Source: Halisarca cf. caerulea
Taxonomy: Eukaryota > Porifera > Demospongiae > Chondrillida > Halisarcidae
DNA: 64,000 bases
NCBI GenBank assembly: GCA_963170055.1
Contig: CAUJGJ010000444.1
Coordinates: 8,231,618-8,295,617 of the forward strand
Reading direction: 5' to 3'
Part shown: positions 45,030 to 55,625 of the stretch, in pieces
How positions within the stretch are numbered: position 1 is the first letter of the stretch
Layout of the letters: each line of letters begins with the position of its first letter
The notes under the pieces: generated by a model
Database searches by the model: none
Seen by the model: only the letters and a program-made list of their open reading frames with translations
What the model was told of the DNA's origin: nothing
Program-made: the position numbers and the translations under genes

Positions 45030-46305
45030 GGTATCTTTTTCCACATGCCTTCTGATTGTGATAGACAACAGGGGATCTACCCTGATATAATACTTTAGTT
45101 TACAGGTTTGTGGTTTCATTTTTCATATATCGAAATCAAGATTTCCATGGATATCTTGCAAGCAAAAAGGATTATCAATCATATCTAGTGGTGCAAATTA
45201 ATGATATGAAATATTATAAGCTAGAAGTGTACTGACTCAGTATGACATCTATTAAGAATTTTTTAAACATGACCGCATTTTCAACTGAAACATTTCTTAT
45301 TGATCCAAATTAACTATCCTTTTCCTAGATTTTTGTAAAGAGCTTACAGTATAAGATTTTAGCATTTAATAGTTGTAATGAAGTCTGATATCCCTTTTGG
45401 AGCTTACACCAAGGCTTATAAAATGGAAGAAAGAGGGGGATGATTTTGGCTGACTTAGGGCAGCAATTTTGCTAATAGCTCGCATATATGTGCACATATC
45501 ACATCTGCACAGTCCCTGCAATTTTGCATATGAGCATGTATTCCATGACATGCAAGTGCACCTCACCCTCATCATGCAGCAAGGTTGAGGCAGCCACTCA
45601 GTAATCTAAGTTAACTGATTGCAGAATGTCACAATCATTGGTGAATTGAGTTGTTGTAAAAACATAACAAGCCTAAAGTGTTGTCCACCACAGTATCATA
45701 TGCAGGTACTGGACTATGGGAACAGAAGTAACTTTAATGTTAGCCTTATAATGTTGTGTATGTGAACACTCTGTGTTGTGCTTGCAGCAGTATTAATGTT
45801 CATTCTGCCTGGCACAACAAGCATTCCCTTCCAGTTGCTGGGGTTCTTGGTGCAAAGACAAGCATCCCTACATGCCTATTGTTTCATAATACCATAATAC
45901 CTATGATAATACCTAGTAAACTACTGTTCTCCAGATCTATAACAAATGAGTATATCACTAGTAACCCGTACCTGTTAATACAATGTAATTGTACATATAG
46001 ACAAAATTTGACTATAATTGCTTGGTAAGGTACTTGCATTTGACTATGATTGCTTGGTAAGGTACTTGTGTGTGAAGTGTATAGAGTACACAGGGTGCAA
46101 AGAACATGCATCAACAGCAACTCTTCCCTTTTGTGCATGAATGATTAGAAGTACATGTTTTCACAGAATCATTGATCACCTTATGTATAACTTAGTTGCA
46201 TCCGTAATTTAAACAGGAAACAAGCCATGCATCCCATACTCAATACACACTGATTCACATCAGTACAGAAACATGACCGAAATCACCATAATGATATCTT
46301 TTCAA
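45030..46305 (+). repeat. Segmental duplication D2 (uninterrupted)
   Basis: Contiguous counterpart of D1. It contains its own tandem duplication around 46010-46075 (TTGCTTGGTAAGGTACTTG twice). No coding frame conserved between the two. Confidence 0.88.
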
Positions 46306-47233
46306 GTTAGTGATTGTGTCCATATGAACTGCCAAATGCTTCCACAGTATCGTGAGATCGTTCTGTATGTGCTCTTTTGCTTGGTAGGTAGTTTGTAAGC
46401 ATAGACGCTTTACTCATGTGCGCTATGCTCCATTTAGAGTGCTGAGTTGCATGCAACCATTTAAGGAAGATAGGTGAGGTTTTGAGGCTTTGCCATGATC
46501 AAGATCTAGATATATATGATTCTAATGATGGTTATAGTCTTATCAACTCCATAAATGGTCAAACCTTTTTGATATCACTTGTTGGCCTTTACATAAGTAA
46601 TCTAACAAATGCACACATACGTATGTTCTGTGGACACATGGGCATGGATCAGAAGGTTAGTTATATATACATATAAATTACTTCATAATAATATGAGCAT
46701 CAGTACTATCTGATATTGTATACCTTATCATGGAACCATTTCAAGATGAGCACAAGGAATGACTCTGATTTCAAGTAGTCTCTAACTTTTGCTAGACATC
46801 TACAAAAAAGAACAATTTTCAAAAATTGTGATGAGAACTTCCTGGACAAGTGCCAAATATCCATACAGAAGAAATGTGGCTTAATTATGCATGGCCCATG
46901 TACTAGTGTCCATGCATATGAAGGTGCAATATTGTTGTTGGTATTCAGTGACCTTGTCATTTTCACCATAATATGCAGTATCAATCACATTGTCTCTCAA
47001 TCATAGTTCAAATTTAACCACTTCGAACAATTTTGTGTAATGTAACATATCAACTTACATCAATTCCATTGACAGTCATCAATAGAGTCATATATTAACT
47101 ATAAATTCCTTGATTAGGCTTCAATTTGTAGAGCTGAAACAATACATGCCAACACATAACTTTCATAGTGGCACTGAGGAACATACAGTTTTATTTGACT
47201 GGGATATCTTTGTATACAAACTGGATAATTGAA
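46306..47233. other. Non-coding stretch
   Basis: A 92-codon minus-strand frame at 46984-46706 is not recognisable. No other feature. Confidence 0.4.
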
Positions 47234-47251
47234 CAAGCGATTCGAGTTTAA

Positions 47252-49232
47252 AGGGCCACTGACACCTTCAGACAACCTGGCTCAAATCGCGAGAGTATCC
47301 TCTAAAACCAGCGAAAATCGTAATAAAAGTTGTTCACGAGCTTTCGTTAACGAGATAATCGCTCACTTCCGGTAAAATCGCGCGAAAATTCCGCCATTTT
47401 GGTTGTGACGTCACAGTGGGAACTGGTTTACATTAGCACTATAGTGTTTACATATTAAACCTCTACATTTGGGAACGAAATTGCTCAAAACTACTCACAA
47501 GGAACAATGTCACAAAGCTGAATAGCTGGAGAGTGCAGCGGAAGACTTTGTGAAGGAGAATCTGTGCAAATATTCAAGAAAGGGGCTTCTCTTAGAACCG
47601 AAATTGCCAAGACTCATCAATGTACACCAGGCAGAGTGGACTTCGCCAACCAGCAACTCAGCACTATGCAGCCTGTACTTTGAAATGGAAGTGTAGAACT
47701 CGAAAAATGTGCTGTAGAACTAGATAGGATTGTCTTGATGAGAGCTGGCTTTCAAAACCAGATGCAAGAAAACCATTTGCTTGTGGATAAATGTGCCGGC
47801 TACCTTTTCTCTTGGTCTGTATTGATACAGCTGCGCAGCAACTTTTGTAATGACCTCCCCTCAACTCACACACACTTCAGTGCAATCATTAGCATGTTCT
47901 GTTTGGAATCCATTCTACATATTAGCCAACAGAACTCCAGCTGAAGTTTTACTGACTTAGACTCGTGATGTAATGTCATTGACTTCAAAGATTTCCAAAC
48001 AACTAAGGAATAGAGCAAGTCACTGGTATTCAATGAAATCCAGCATCAGTTTTCAAACACCTGATAGCTTGCCTCCCTTTTTTAGAAGTGAATATGAGGA
48101 GCCGAACAAGACAAGCGCCACAAACAGCTAAATTACATATACCGACATCTTGTAATTTGGAGCTGGAGATACCTGGGCAAGCACAAGGGAGTGGTGCTAC
48201 TCTCCTGTGCAGTCCCCATGTGCATGACTCAGCCATCAAGTTAGCAAACAATTAATTAAATTTTCAGTTGCAATTGGTGTATGTTGGTACATCTGACAGT
48301 GTATACTAGCCTACACATGCAATATGAAGTTCTGAATCATAATGCATACTAACCAGAGCAAATTTATGCTCCACTGCAATGTTTATAATAGCTATGTGCT
48401 ATTGACTATGTATAGGGTGATTGATGCTTTGCAATGGCCTTCAGTTTCAACACACATGGTCATCACTATATTATATCAAATTAGAAATGTATGTGGTTTA
48501 TAGGATGCAACACCATGCAATATTATGGGTGTGCGTAATCATGGCATATATGAAATGTTGCTCGTTCCAAGACCTAGCTTCAGATGCAGTCCAACAACAG
48601 GTGTCTTGACGTACAATTTACCATAGTTACTGAGTCATTTTATCATCATTCTGACAAATTTCCCGACAACAAACAAACACGCACTGCAATGTACTGGATG
48701 AACATCTATGTACGAGAAACAGAAAAGAATCGATAGCGTACTCTATACCAGGTACTATTAAGTCGATGAACTCGTTCGCCGTCTTCAGAATCTTTGTCCG
48801 AATCGTCATTTTCTACTTCGCTGCAGTCGTCCTCACCATCGGTGTTATGCTGCTCGTATTGGTACTGTCGTACCCCTAGCTTTTCAACTATCCCTTCATA
48901 ATATCCATAAGTATGTTCTTCTTTGTCAGTAAAGTGAATTTTGAGCTTATCGTACGACGTACCCGAGCAGTACAGATTGACTGATTTCTCCTTCGCGCTT
49001 GCTATCAAACGTACATAAGTTGCTCAACCGGTTCCCACTGTGACGTCACACCACCCTTTGACACTGTTCACCAGAATACTGGAACTCGCCCACGCATTAA
49101 TTGGATTTTGATCACCTTTTAACCACTGTAACTACCCCACCAAATGTTGGGGCGCACTAAGATGGGTATCAAATTGTATCATTTTTTATACTCCTTCACA
49201 TATCAAAAAGTTGTGTAGGTGTCAGTGGCCCT
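47252..49232. mobile_element. TTAA-targeted transposon nested in R1c
   Basis: Ends AGGGCCACTGACACCT and its exact complement; flanking TTAA at 47248-47251 and 49233-49236, with R1b as the empty site. Longer imperfect inverted repeats follow, including GTGACGTCACAGTGGGAAC (47405) against GTTCCCACTGTGACGTCAC (49031). 1981 bp. TTAA targeting fits piggyBac or Kolobok; the interior shows no intact transposase. Confidence 0.9.
48627..49008 (-). pseudogene. P2X7 intracellular-domain-like fragment inside the TTAA element
   Basis: The frame from 49008 has an acidic stretch (DGEDDCSEVENDDSDKDSED) and ends early at a TAG. In another frame nearby, CVFVCCREI matches the zinc-binding Cys cluster seen in P2X7 C-terminal-like proteins (RECVCCREI type), which are multicopy in sponges, cnidarians and fish. 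Frame breaks separate the pieces. The identity is from memory of the family and rests mainly on the Cys cluster. Confidence 0.4.
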
Positions 49233-49427
49233 TTAAAAAACTCTTGGGCTGCCTACGGCCCTGGAAACTCGAATCGCTTGGAAATCGTCGTTATTGACTG
49301 AAATAATACTTCGAAGAACTCTTCTGGTCGAAAAGACTCTTCGCTGATAAAATCAGGAGCAAACGAATGAATTTTACCGAAATATAGCCGAAAGATTACG
49401 TATTGACTTCGCGTCTGCCATGTTGTT

Positions 49428-49467
<40 letters not shown>

Positions 49468-49654
49468 TCGTTCTGGACACTTTCGGTGAAAGTAAAAACA
49501 ATATAGTTCCGCCTTCTGGCGGCCCAAGAATGACAATGCCATGGCAGCACTGTGCCTGTCCCACCAAACAACAATATTATAATCCAATTACATTTCAAGG
49601 TTTCTTTGTGGTTCCAAGTGTTTTCCACAGGGCAGTGGTGGTCTATACTAAATT

Positions 49655-49770
49655 AAATTTTAGTAGCCTGCTTGTCTCAGGTAAATCTATGTATTCTGCC
49701 ATTTCAACACTTACAAATGCAACATAAACATGTTCTGCAATGCATGTTGCATGTGTTTTTGTAATCATAA
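49655..49770 (+). repeat. Dispersed repeat Q, copy 3
   Basis: GTAGCCTGCTTGTCTCAGGT, AAATCTATGTATTCTGCCAT and CAACACTTACAAATGCAACA. Confidence 0.8.
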
Positions 49771-50084
49771 TATGTCAGGGCCGGCAAAACTGGTCCGGTT
49801 GCTCAGATCATGGCAGGACCAATATTTATGCAAGTCTTAGAAAATCCTTAGTTAAAAGTGGTTTACATGAGGATCCAAATAAATATATACGTACTTACAT
49901 TATATAATACTACAAATCACGCTTTATCGATCTGAAATATAAACATCTTTAATTTTATAGGCTCAGATAGCTATCTTTATGAATATATAGCCCTTTTGCA
50001 AAGAAATCAAGTTGTGCTTCTTAAGATTGTGCTTGGTTAGCCATTTTTAGCTGTGACACTTGGCATGTATAATTCCCTAGATGG

Positions 50085-50250
50085 AGTTATAGTGTGTCAA
50101 TTAAATTGTGGTAGCCTGTTTGTTTCAGGTATATCTATACATTTTGCCATCTTAACACTTACAAATGCAACATACACATGTTGAGAATTTGTAATATTGC
50201 ACATGTATGTGTTTTTATTATAATGCTTTCAACCATGACATAATATGATT
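50085..50250 (+). repeat. Dispersed repeat Q, copy 4
   Basis: GTGGTAGCCTGTTTGTTTCA, ACACTTACAAATGCAACATA and ACCATGACATAATATGA. Confidence 0.8.
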
Positions 50251-50454
50251 ATACATGGTAGGATTTGTGGATGTAGGGAGGACTGTTAGTTTTCCAAAAA
50301 GCCCTGAAATGAGGTAGCTATAGGGATTTTGTTGTGTGTAGAACTTTTTAAAAATAGTGCTACTGAAAGCATGGTGTTCCTTTGTAGTATGTGTTTGTAT
50401 GACGGATTATCTGAGACAGTACAGACTAAGTAAACAATCAAGTAATCCGGGTAA

Positions 50455-50740
50455 AAAAACGTGGGCTGCTGCCCCTCGTCCTAAATTACTTGCAAAAATA
50501 ACGGTTTACCTTTACAACAATGGTATCAGGTTTACGAAGAGTTTTAGCCACGCTGAAGGATAAAACCTTGCTGAAACTTCGTCAAAATGTGGCAAATTTT
50601 CTTCAAAATTGCAGTGAAGGCAAAAAATACAAACTGAAGGATAGAACTTCTTCGTAAATTTGATACCATTGTTGCAGAGATGAACCGTTCTTGGTAAAGT
50701 CTTCTTGTCTTTCAGCAGCCATTTTTATTTGCCTACTTCC
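50455..50740. mobile_element. Foldback (inverted-repeat) element
   Basis: Arm ACAACAATGGTATCAGGTTT (50514) with TACGAAG pairs with CTTCGTAAATTTGATACCAT (50652) then TGTTGC. Shorter outer words ACGGTT and AACCGT also pair. Ends not defined. Followed by a (TA)n tract at 50758-50789. Confidence 0.6.
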
Positions 50741-50754
50741 TGTTGCATGTATAT

Positions 50755-50789
<35 letters not shown>

Positions 50790-50791
<2 letters not shown>

Positions 50792-51330
50792 CATCACTCG
50801 TCATAGCCAGAATGGCCTTTGACCTCAGCAGAATGCATCATTACATCCTGCAAGACAGCAGGCAAAGAATCAGATAAGATATTGCATAGTACAAGGAGGT
50901 GAGACAAAAACAACTGAAAAACAATAAACAAGAACGGAAGGAATGAACACCACCACCTAAATACAGGGAGCACAGCTATGCAACATTACTGGACAGATGA
51001 CACAAAGACTGATGTTATAATAATTAGGCAGGAGGGGACAAGTGAGAAAATCTAAGTTGCATGGCCTTATATATAAAATATGCTGTTTGATTTATAATAG
51101 ATAGGTCGGGATTACACATTAAAAAGGTAAATTTGTCTATAGAACACAAATAGTTAAAGTAGGGGTTGATACTGGTGGCTAATTGCACGAGTGGGAACCT
51201 TAAATTGTGGTAGAATTTGCAATCAATCAAAAAATGTATTTCATATATATATATGAATAGAGTGTTACACTTCCGGAATTCGTGATGAAACTAATATAGG
51301 GGCTGTCGCAGAAAGCCCTTAAAAAGATCA
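50790..51330. other. Non-coding spacer
   Basis: No feature identified. Confidence 0.4.
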
Positions 51331-51339
51331 TAGTGTGTG

Positions 51340-51477
51340 CAGTATGGTACTCACATGTCAATCACATGACGCATGGTAACAGAAGTGGTACGGAAATAAT
51401 AATATAAAACACGGAACTAATTAGGCATGCCATACAGGAAAGTAATAAGACACTTATAACCAATCATGCACAATCAT

Positions 51478-51557
<80 letters not shown>

Positions 51558-51715
51558 TAAAATACAAAGTATACAGTTGAGCCCTGGTTCACTGCACTTG
51601 CATGCTATATAGCTTGCATGCTATATAGCTTCATGTATGTCTATCCAGTGGCATATGAAAATACCTTGGCAACACTGTGTTGCCAGTTTACTATGTATTT
51701 ATTCAATTATTGTAT
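51340..51715 (+). repeat. Duplicated segment with (CA)n, copy 2
   Basis: Same flank order as 40975-41345. The CA tract spans about 51478-51553. Confidence 0.88.
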
Positions 51716-51799
51716 ACATATTAAGTCTTCATTACTGTCCCTGTATAATTATATGAATCCCTTGATTGTGGTCCCATGCATGAATCCCTAGATGCCCTT

Positions 51800-51875
51800 G
51801 TGGTGTCAGAATAATCAAAAATAGTTGTAGAATGTTTGCCTCAGTTAAATCTACCTGTTCCTAAAGAAAGAACTT
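51800..51875 (+). repeat. Dispersed repeat Q, copy 5 (short)
   Basis: GTTGTAGAATGTTTGCCTCA followed by AAATCTACCTGTTCC. Confidence 0.55.
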
Positions 51876-52341
51876 GACTCAGCTCATACATGTCCCACTG
51901 TAGGACCGACAAAAAGGCAATCACCGGGATCTTAACATGCTACATGTATAAGCCACACACCATACATTCCACCACTTCAACTGAACAAAAGACCCCTGCC
52001 AATACACCACACTACCTTTACCAATAAATTTTATATTTACTCCTATCAACAATGTCCAATCATGCAAATAACAAATCAGATAATTAATATAATTATGATA
52101 TACTGAATTATACACAGATGAACCATACATGGACATAATATCAAGAACAGGGTCTTATCTATAATAACCGTAAAACACATGATAAGTGATCATGAGCCAG
52201 CTCAAGGGAATAAAGTGTCCTTACAATAACCGACATAATAAACATGTAGTGAATCGATCATGAAAAAGGGAGCCATCTATAGATCTAGAGGACAATACAT
52301 AAATTCCCAGATGAATGATCTCCCCCTTATACAGCCAGAAA

Positions 52342-53109
52342 TCACCAACGATGTAGAGGAGGTGGACCCTGACTGGGTACTGGAGCCACAGGTGGTGGTG
52401 GACTCCCACGTGGTGGATGACTGCCTTGCCCTCCATATGGCTGTGGTGTAGAAGATAGTGAGCATGAGGGCGCCTGATGCCCTGGACGACCACATGAAGA
52501 ACACACATGAGGGTACATACAGTACGGCCGATCACACTGATGCCATTTAAATGCGTCGCAGGACAGAAAGTACCTCCTGGACGCACTAGACTTGGGCAAA
52601 GACCTCTGAATCAATAAGGATTTTTGGGGCCCAATAGCCATGGCCCACAACTCGTGGTCCATTGTGCCCCAGTTTGAGCTCTTAGAGGCTGCCATCTTTT
52701 GTCTGAAAGCACGATCACATGACAACCAAGCTAAACAAACAACGGAGGCTCGATACAACAACATTTGAGGAGCCAAATGCCCCTCTGCATCCACCAGCAC
52801 TGATGCATAGCATGAATAGGCTAGCAGCCAGTCCACCAGTTTGTCGACCATTGGGGGTTTCCGTGAATTCTTTCCACTCTGTTGCAATAGAAAAGCCTCA
52901 CCAATGGCCTCAGGAAGCAATCCCCTCAATTCCACAAACTCTCTCTTTTTAATGCAGGCCATGAGGGATGCTAGAATGGCAGGCAGACTTGCCCCCAGTA
53001 CAAAACCCAAATTGTTCGATGAAGTAGGGGTAAGGGGGGTAGTGGGGAGAACCGCTTGCCCATCATTGGTGCCCCCATCTTGGCCAGACAACGTGCCATC
53101 CTCACCCAT
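52342..53109 (-). CDS. Retroelement gag-like protein (possibly DIRS/Ngaro type)
   Basis: 255 codons from ATG 53109 to TAG 52344-52342. The frame is also open further upstream behind a possible acceptor (TTTCATCAG at about 53133), so an extra 5' exon is possible. Motifs: MVDKLVDWLLAYSCYASVL, DRAFRQKMAASKSSNWGTMD, and a Cys/His cluster (CDAFKWHQCDRPYCMYPHVC, then CSSCGRPGHQAPSC). A Pro-rich tail follows. The sequence W-G-x-x-D ahead of a C-x4-C/CxxC knuckle is what I remember from gag-like ORFs of tyrosine-recombinase retrotransposons in invertebrates. No reverse transcriptase or recombinase lies nearby, so the element is partial. The frame is undamaged. Confidence 0.5.
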   Translation of the reverse strand: MGEDGTLSGQDGGTNDGQAVLPTTPLTPTSSNNLGFVLGASLPAILASLMACIKKREFVELRGLLPEAIGEAFLLQQSGKNSRKPPMVDKLVDWLLAYSCYASVLVDAEGHLAPQMLLYRASVVCLAWLSCDRAFRQKMAASKSSNWGTMDHELWAMAIGPQKSLLIQRSLPKSSASRRYFLSCDAFKWHQCDRPYCMYPHVCSSCGRPGHQAPSCSLSSTPQPYGGQGSHPPRGSPPPPVAPVPSQGPPPLHRW

Positions 53110-53875
53110 ACCTGCCAGAGATGCTTGAGTGTCTGATGAAAGAGCAAACAAATTCAAACAGCAAATGAACCAACTGAAGCACAGAAGAACAAAGCCCATG
53201 CACACGGCAAATATAAGATAACAACAATGTGGAAAACAATAGGGTATAGAACCACACCTGACTGCGTATCACACAGAAAAAACATGCGAACTGCAAAGAG
53301 GTCTCTCAACGCCTTCCCAATGTATTAGAAACCTAACCACTATGTAACACAATTAGGGAAAAATCGGTATAATATAGGGAACCCAACTGTAGGCATCCCA
53401 GTAACAAACAACACCACTTGGGAGTGGGAATAACAACTGTTAACCCAGTGGAAAAACCGGCCGTAAAAAAGGGAGCCGGACTCTAAGGCATCCCAGTAAA
53501 AAAGAAAAAAAAAAGAAAAAAAAGAAGAAAAAAAAGCAGTCGGCTGGGACGTAATTGGCAGACCTCCCGTCGCTACATGGTTTGGGGAAGCCATGCTTCT
53601 TCACACCCAGCCTTGTCACATCACCAATGTGATGGAGATTGAACCAAAGGAGACGCCGGTGACGGGTTTCCTTCGACGTGCACCTGTAAAGAAACATAAG
53701 GAAAGATACGTACACATGGCAACCATCGGATCGAACGACAACCATCGGATCGAACGACAAACTTCTTGAAAACCCGCAATCTCCTATAAGCTAATGACAA
53801 ACAAGGGGAAAAAGGGGGGCTGGGTGGGCGAAAGAACTGCTACCTTCGCAGAATCTCTTTGCTGAAACGCATTCA
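53110..53875. other. Non-coding stretch with A-rich tract
   Basis: An A/G-rich run lies at about 53500-53537. The minus strand around 53580-53690 has an open frame behind an acceptor-like TTTCTTTACAG, possibly a 5' exon linked to the gag-like ORF; unproven. Confidence 0.35.
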
Positions 53876-53879
53876 GTTA

Positions 53880-55045
53880 TGTATGCGTTACCCCCGGCGA
53901 CCCACTTGATGCGACGATTGGTGTACTTGTTCGAAACAAAGCTACTCGAGCCCAATCATCTATTGTTTCGACTACTATTACTGGCACGCCCGGGCACGCC
54001 ATTCTTATAACCAATGACATAAGCTCCGTAAAGGGCAAAGAACACCAGGCTGAAGCATTGAAGGATAGTTGTACATTGGAAAAAGATGTCCATGATGTCG
54101 TAGGATGTGGTGATAGTGACATAACTGACCACAGTGATGGGGACAGCACTAATGAAGATGACAGCTTTATCGCATGTGGGACATGTCCACATTTGTTATG
54201 ATAGTGCTTCTCAGTTTGCATAGTGATGAAATATTACATTTCGGCACCTATAAAATATTTGTCACGCATTTATCTCATGATTCGTGTTGTTATTCGGGCG
54301 TATACGAATGCCGAATCCGTGTTTGGTGACGTTTCTTGTCGTCACCGATGCTCTGTCACATGCTGACATGTGACTAAACTTTAAAGTTCTTTAGAATTTT
54401 AGTTTTGCGCTGGGTGCTGCATGAGGGAACAAGGCTAAGACGGTTTTATAGTACCAAATGTGAGTTATTGATACGATCTAACTTTTCCATGTTGCGTATT
54501 TTGAATTTCTGCTCCAGTCCCGAGTTATGTGCGCTTAAAGTTCTGATTTTCTGGGCTGATTTCACCGATCTTGGCTTTGGAGAGGAATTACAAAATACGC
54601 AACATGGAAAACTTAGTAAATTCTTCGCTATCGCGATTTATGTAAAAATATATCCCAGAAGCCGTTCCACCATGCAGCACCCAGAGAAATTCCTTCGCGC
54701 ATAGGGGTAGGGAAAACCTTCGTAGCAGCTTCAACATAGACAACAGTTGTTAAAAACTATGTTCAACGAGAAGTTTACATGTCTGCTAACTACTAACGTC
54801 CTTCATCGATATTCTAAAACGTGTAGAAGTTGAGAACAAAAGTTGTAAAAATGACCGAAATTTCACACCTTCGAATTAGCGCAGACATGTCCCACATGCG
54901 ATAGAAGAGAGTGATAATAACAGTACAGAAGAGACCACAAGAAGACAATCCAGAGGCAGAAGCAGGGGAAGAGGAAGAACTTGTGAAACACAGAGGGGCA
55001 GGCCTAGTCAACAGCAGCGAGGTACAAGAGAACAGAGAGAGAGAG
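53880..55045 (+). pseudogene. Acidic/RGRG-rich reading frame interrupted by element X4
   Basis: The frame reading VTPGDPLDATIGVLVRNKA opens near 53880 and runs about 95 codons to DSTNEDDSFI at 54170. It resumes in phase at 54903 (EESDNNSTEETTRRQSRGRS) and runs about 45 more codons through RGRGR to about 55040. Removing X4 plus one 2-bp duplicate keeps frame. An acidic stretch followed by an Arg/Gly AT-hook-like tract resembles N-terminal regions of some piggyBac-type transposases or chromatin proteins; identity unknown. A start codon was not assigned. Confidence 0.5.
54171..54900. mobile_element. X-family hairpin-core element, copy X4 (best preserved)
   Basis: Perfect 18-bp inverted ends CGCATGTGGGACATGTC(C/T), flanked by AT at 54169-54170 and 54901-54902. 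Core stem TCCATGTTGCGTATTTTG (54486) pairs with CAAAATACGCAACATGGA (54591); outer box CTGGGTGCTGCATG (54410) pairs with CATGCAGCACCCAG (54672). 730 bp. Confidence 0.93.
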
Positions 55046-55120
55046 AGAGATCGTTTCGGATGTTCAGACACTTCGTGTGAAAGTAAAATAATATGGTCGT
55101 CCTCTGGTGGCACCAAAAAC
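55045..55120 (+). repeat. R1 3'-end fragment, copy d
   Basis: GATCGTTTCGGATGTTCAGA to GGTGGCACCAAAAA matches the R1 right end with divergence; preceded by a short (GA)n run where other copies have (TA)n. Confidence 0.65.
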
Positions 55121-55620
55121 TCGACAGGTATAAAAACCCCAGCTAAAATACAAAATTCCAGATTCAAACACAATCTACCTATGTGTGAGTTTATGTATGT
55201 TATTTTTTCCTTTTGCTTCAGTATAGTAATTCCAAAAATAATTATACAAAATCCATATTCTGTCGTATTTGACCTAAGAAAAAATAAAGAGAATCCTTGT
55301 AAGTCATTTATAGCTATAACTAACAACATAAAACATGCACAGTACTTGACAAGTAATTCAAGTTAATAACTCGTGGACACACAGTAAACTTTGTAATTGC
55401 TTTGAAAACATTGCCAACTGTTTTGAAAACAAAAACTATTGCTAACTCATTATTGCATAGATTTTTTAGTGTAATGTTTCATTTCATACCTTTCTATAAT
55501 GGTACAAAATATGAAGACATGAATTATTGTTGAATAATATGCAATGTCACTTCCAAGGACAGTATTCTAAATAATGGAAATAAAAATTTGCAAAGCCTTT
55601 TTATTATTTAATATATATAT
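55121..55620. other. Non-coding spacer
   Basis: No feature identified. Confidence 0.4.
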
Positions 55621-55625
55621 ATATA

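Larger units (their letters stand above)
47234..49526. mobile_element. R1 hairpin-ended repeat, copy c, split by a TTAA element
   Basis: The left 18 bp (CAAGCGATTCGAGTTTAA) lie at 47234; the rest resumes at 49233 (AAAAAACTCTTGGGCTGCC) and runs through the TA tract (about 49431-49463) to the 3' hairpin at about 49526. Comparison with copy b shows no R1 bases lost apart from point changes. Confidence 0.9.

Noticed and set aside
46706..46984. 92-codon minus-strand ORF
   Set aside because: No motif or homology recognised; length is within chance for this base composition.
55045..55366. Continuation of the RGRG frame as a 151-codon protein
   Set aside because: Beyond about 55045 the sequence is an R1 fragment and unique non-coding DNA, so the remaining frame is likely chance.
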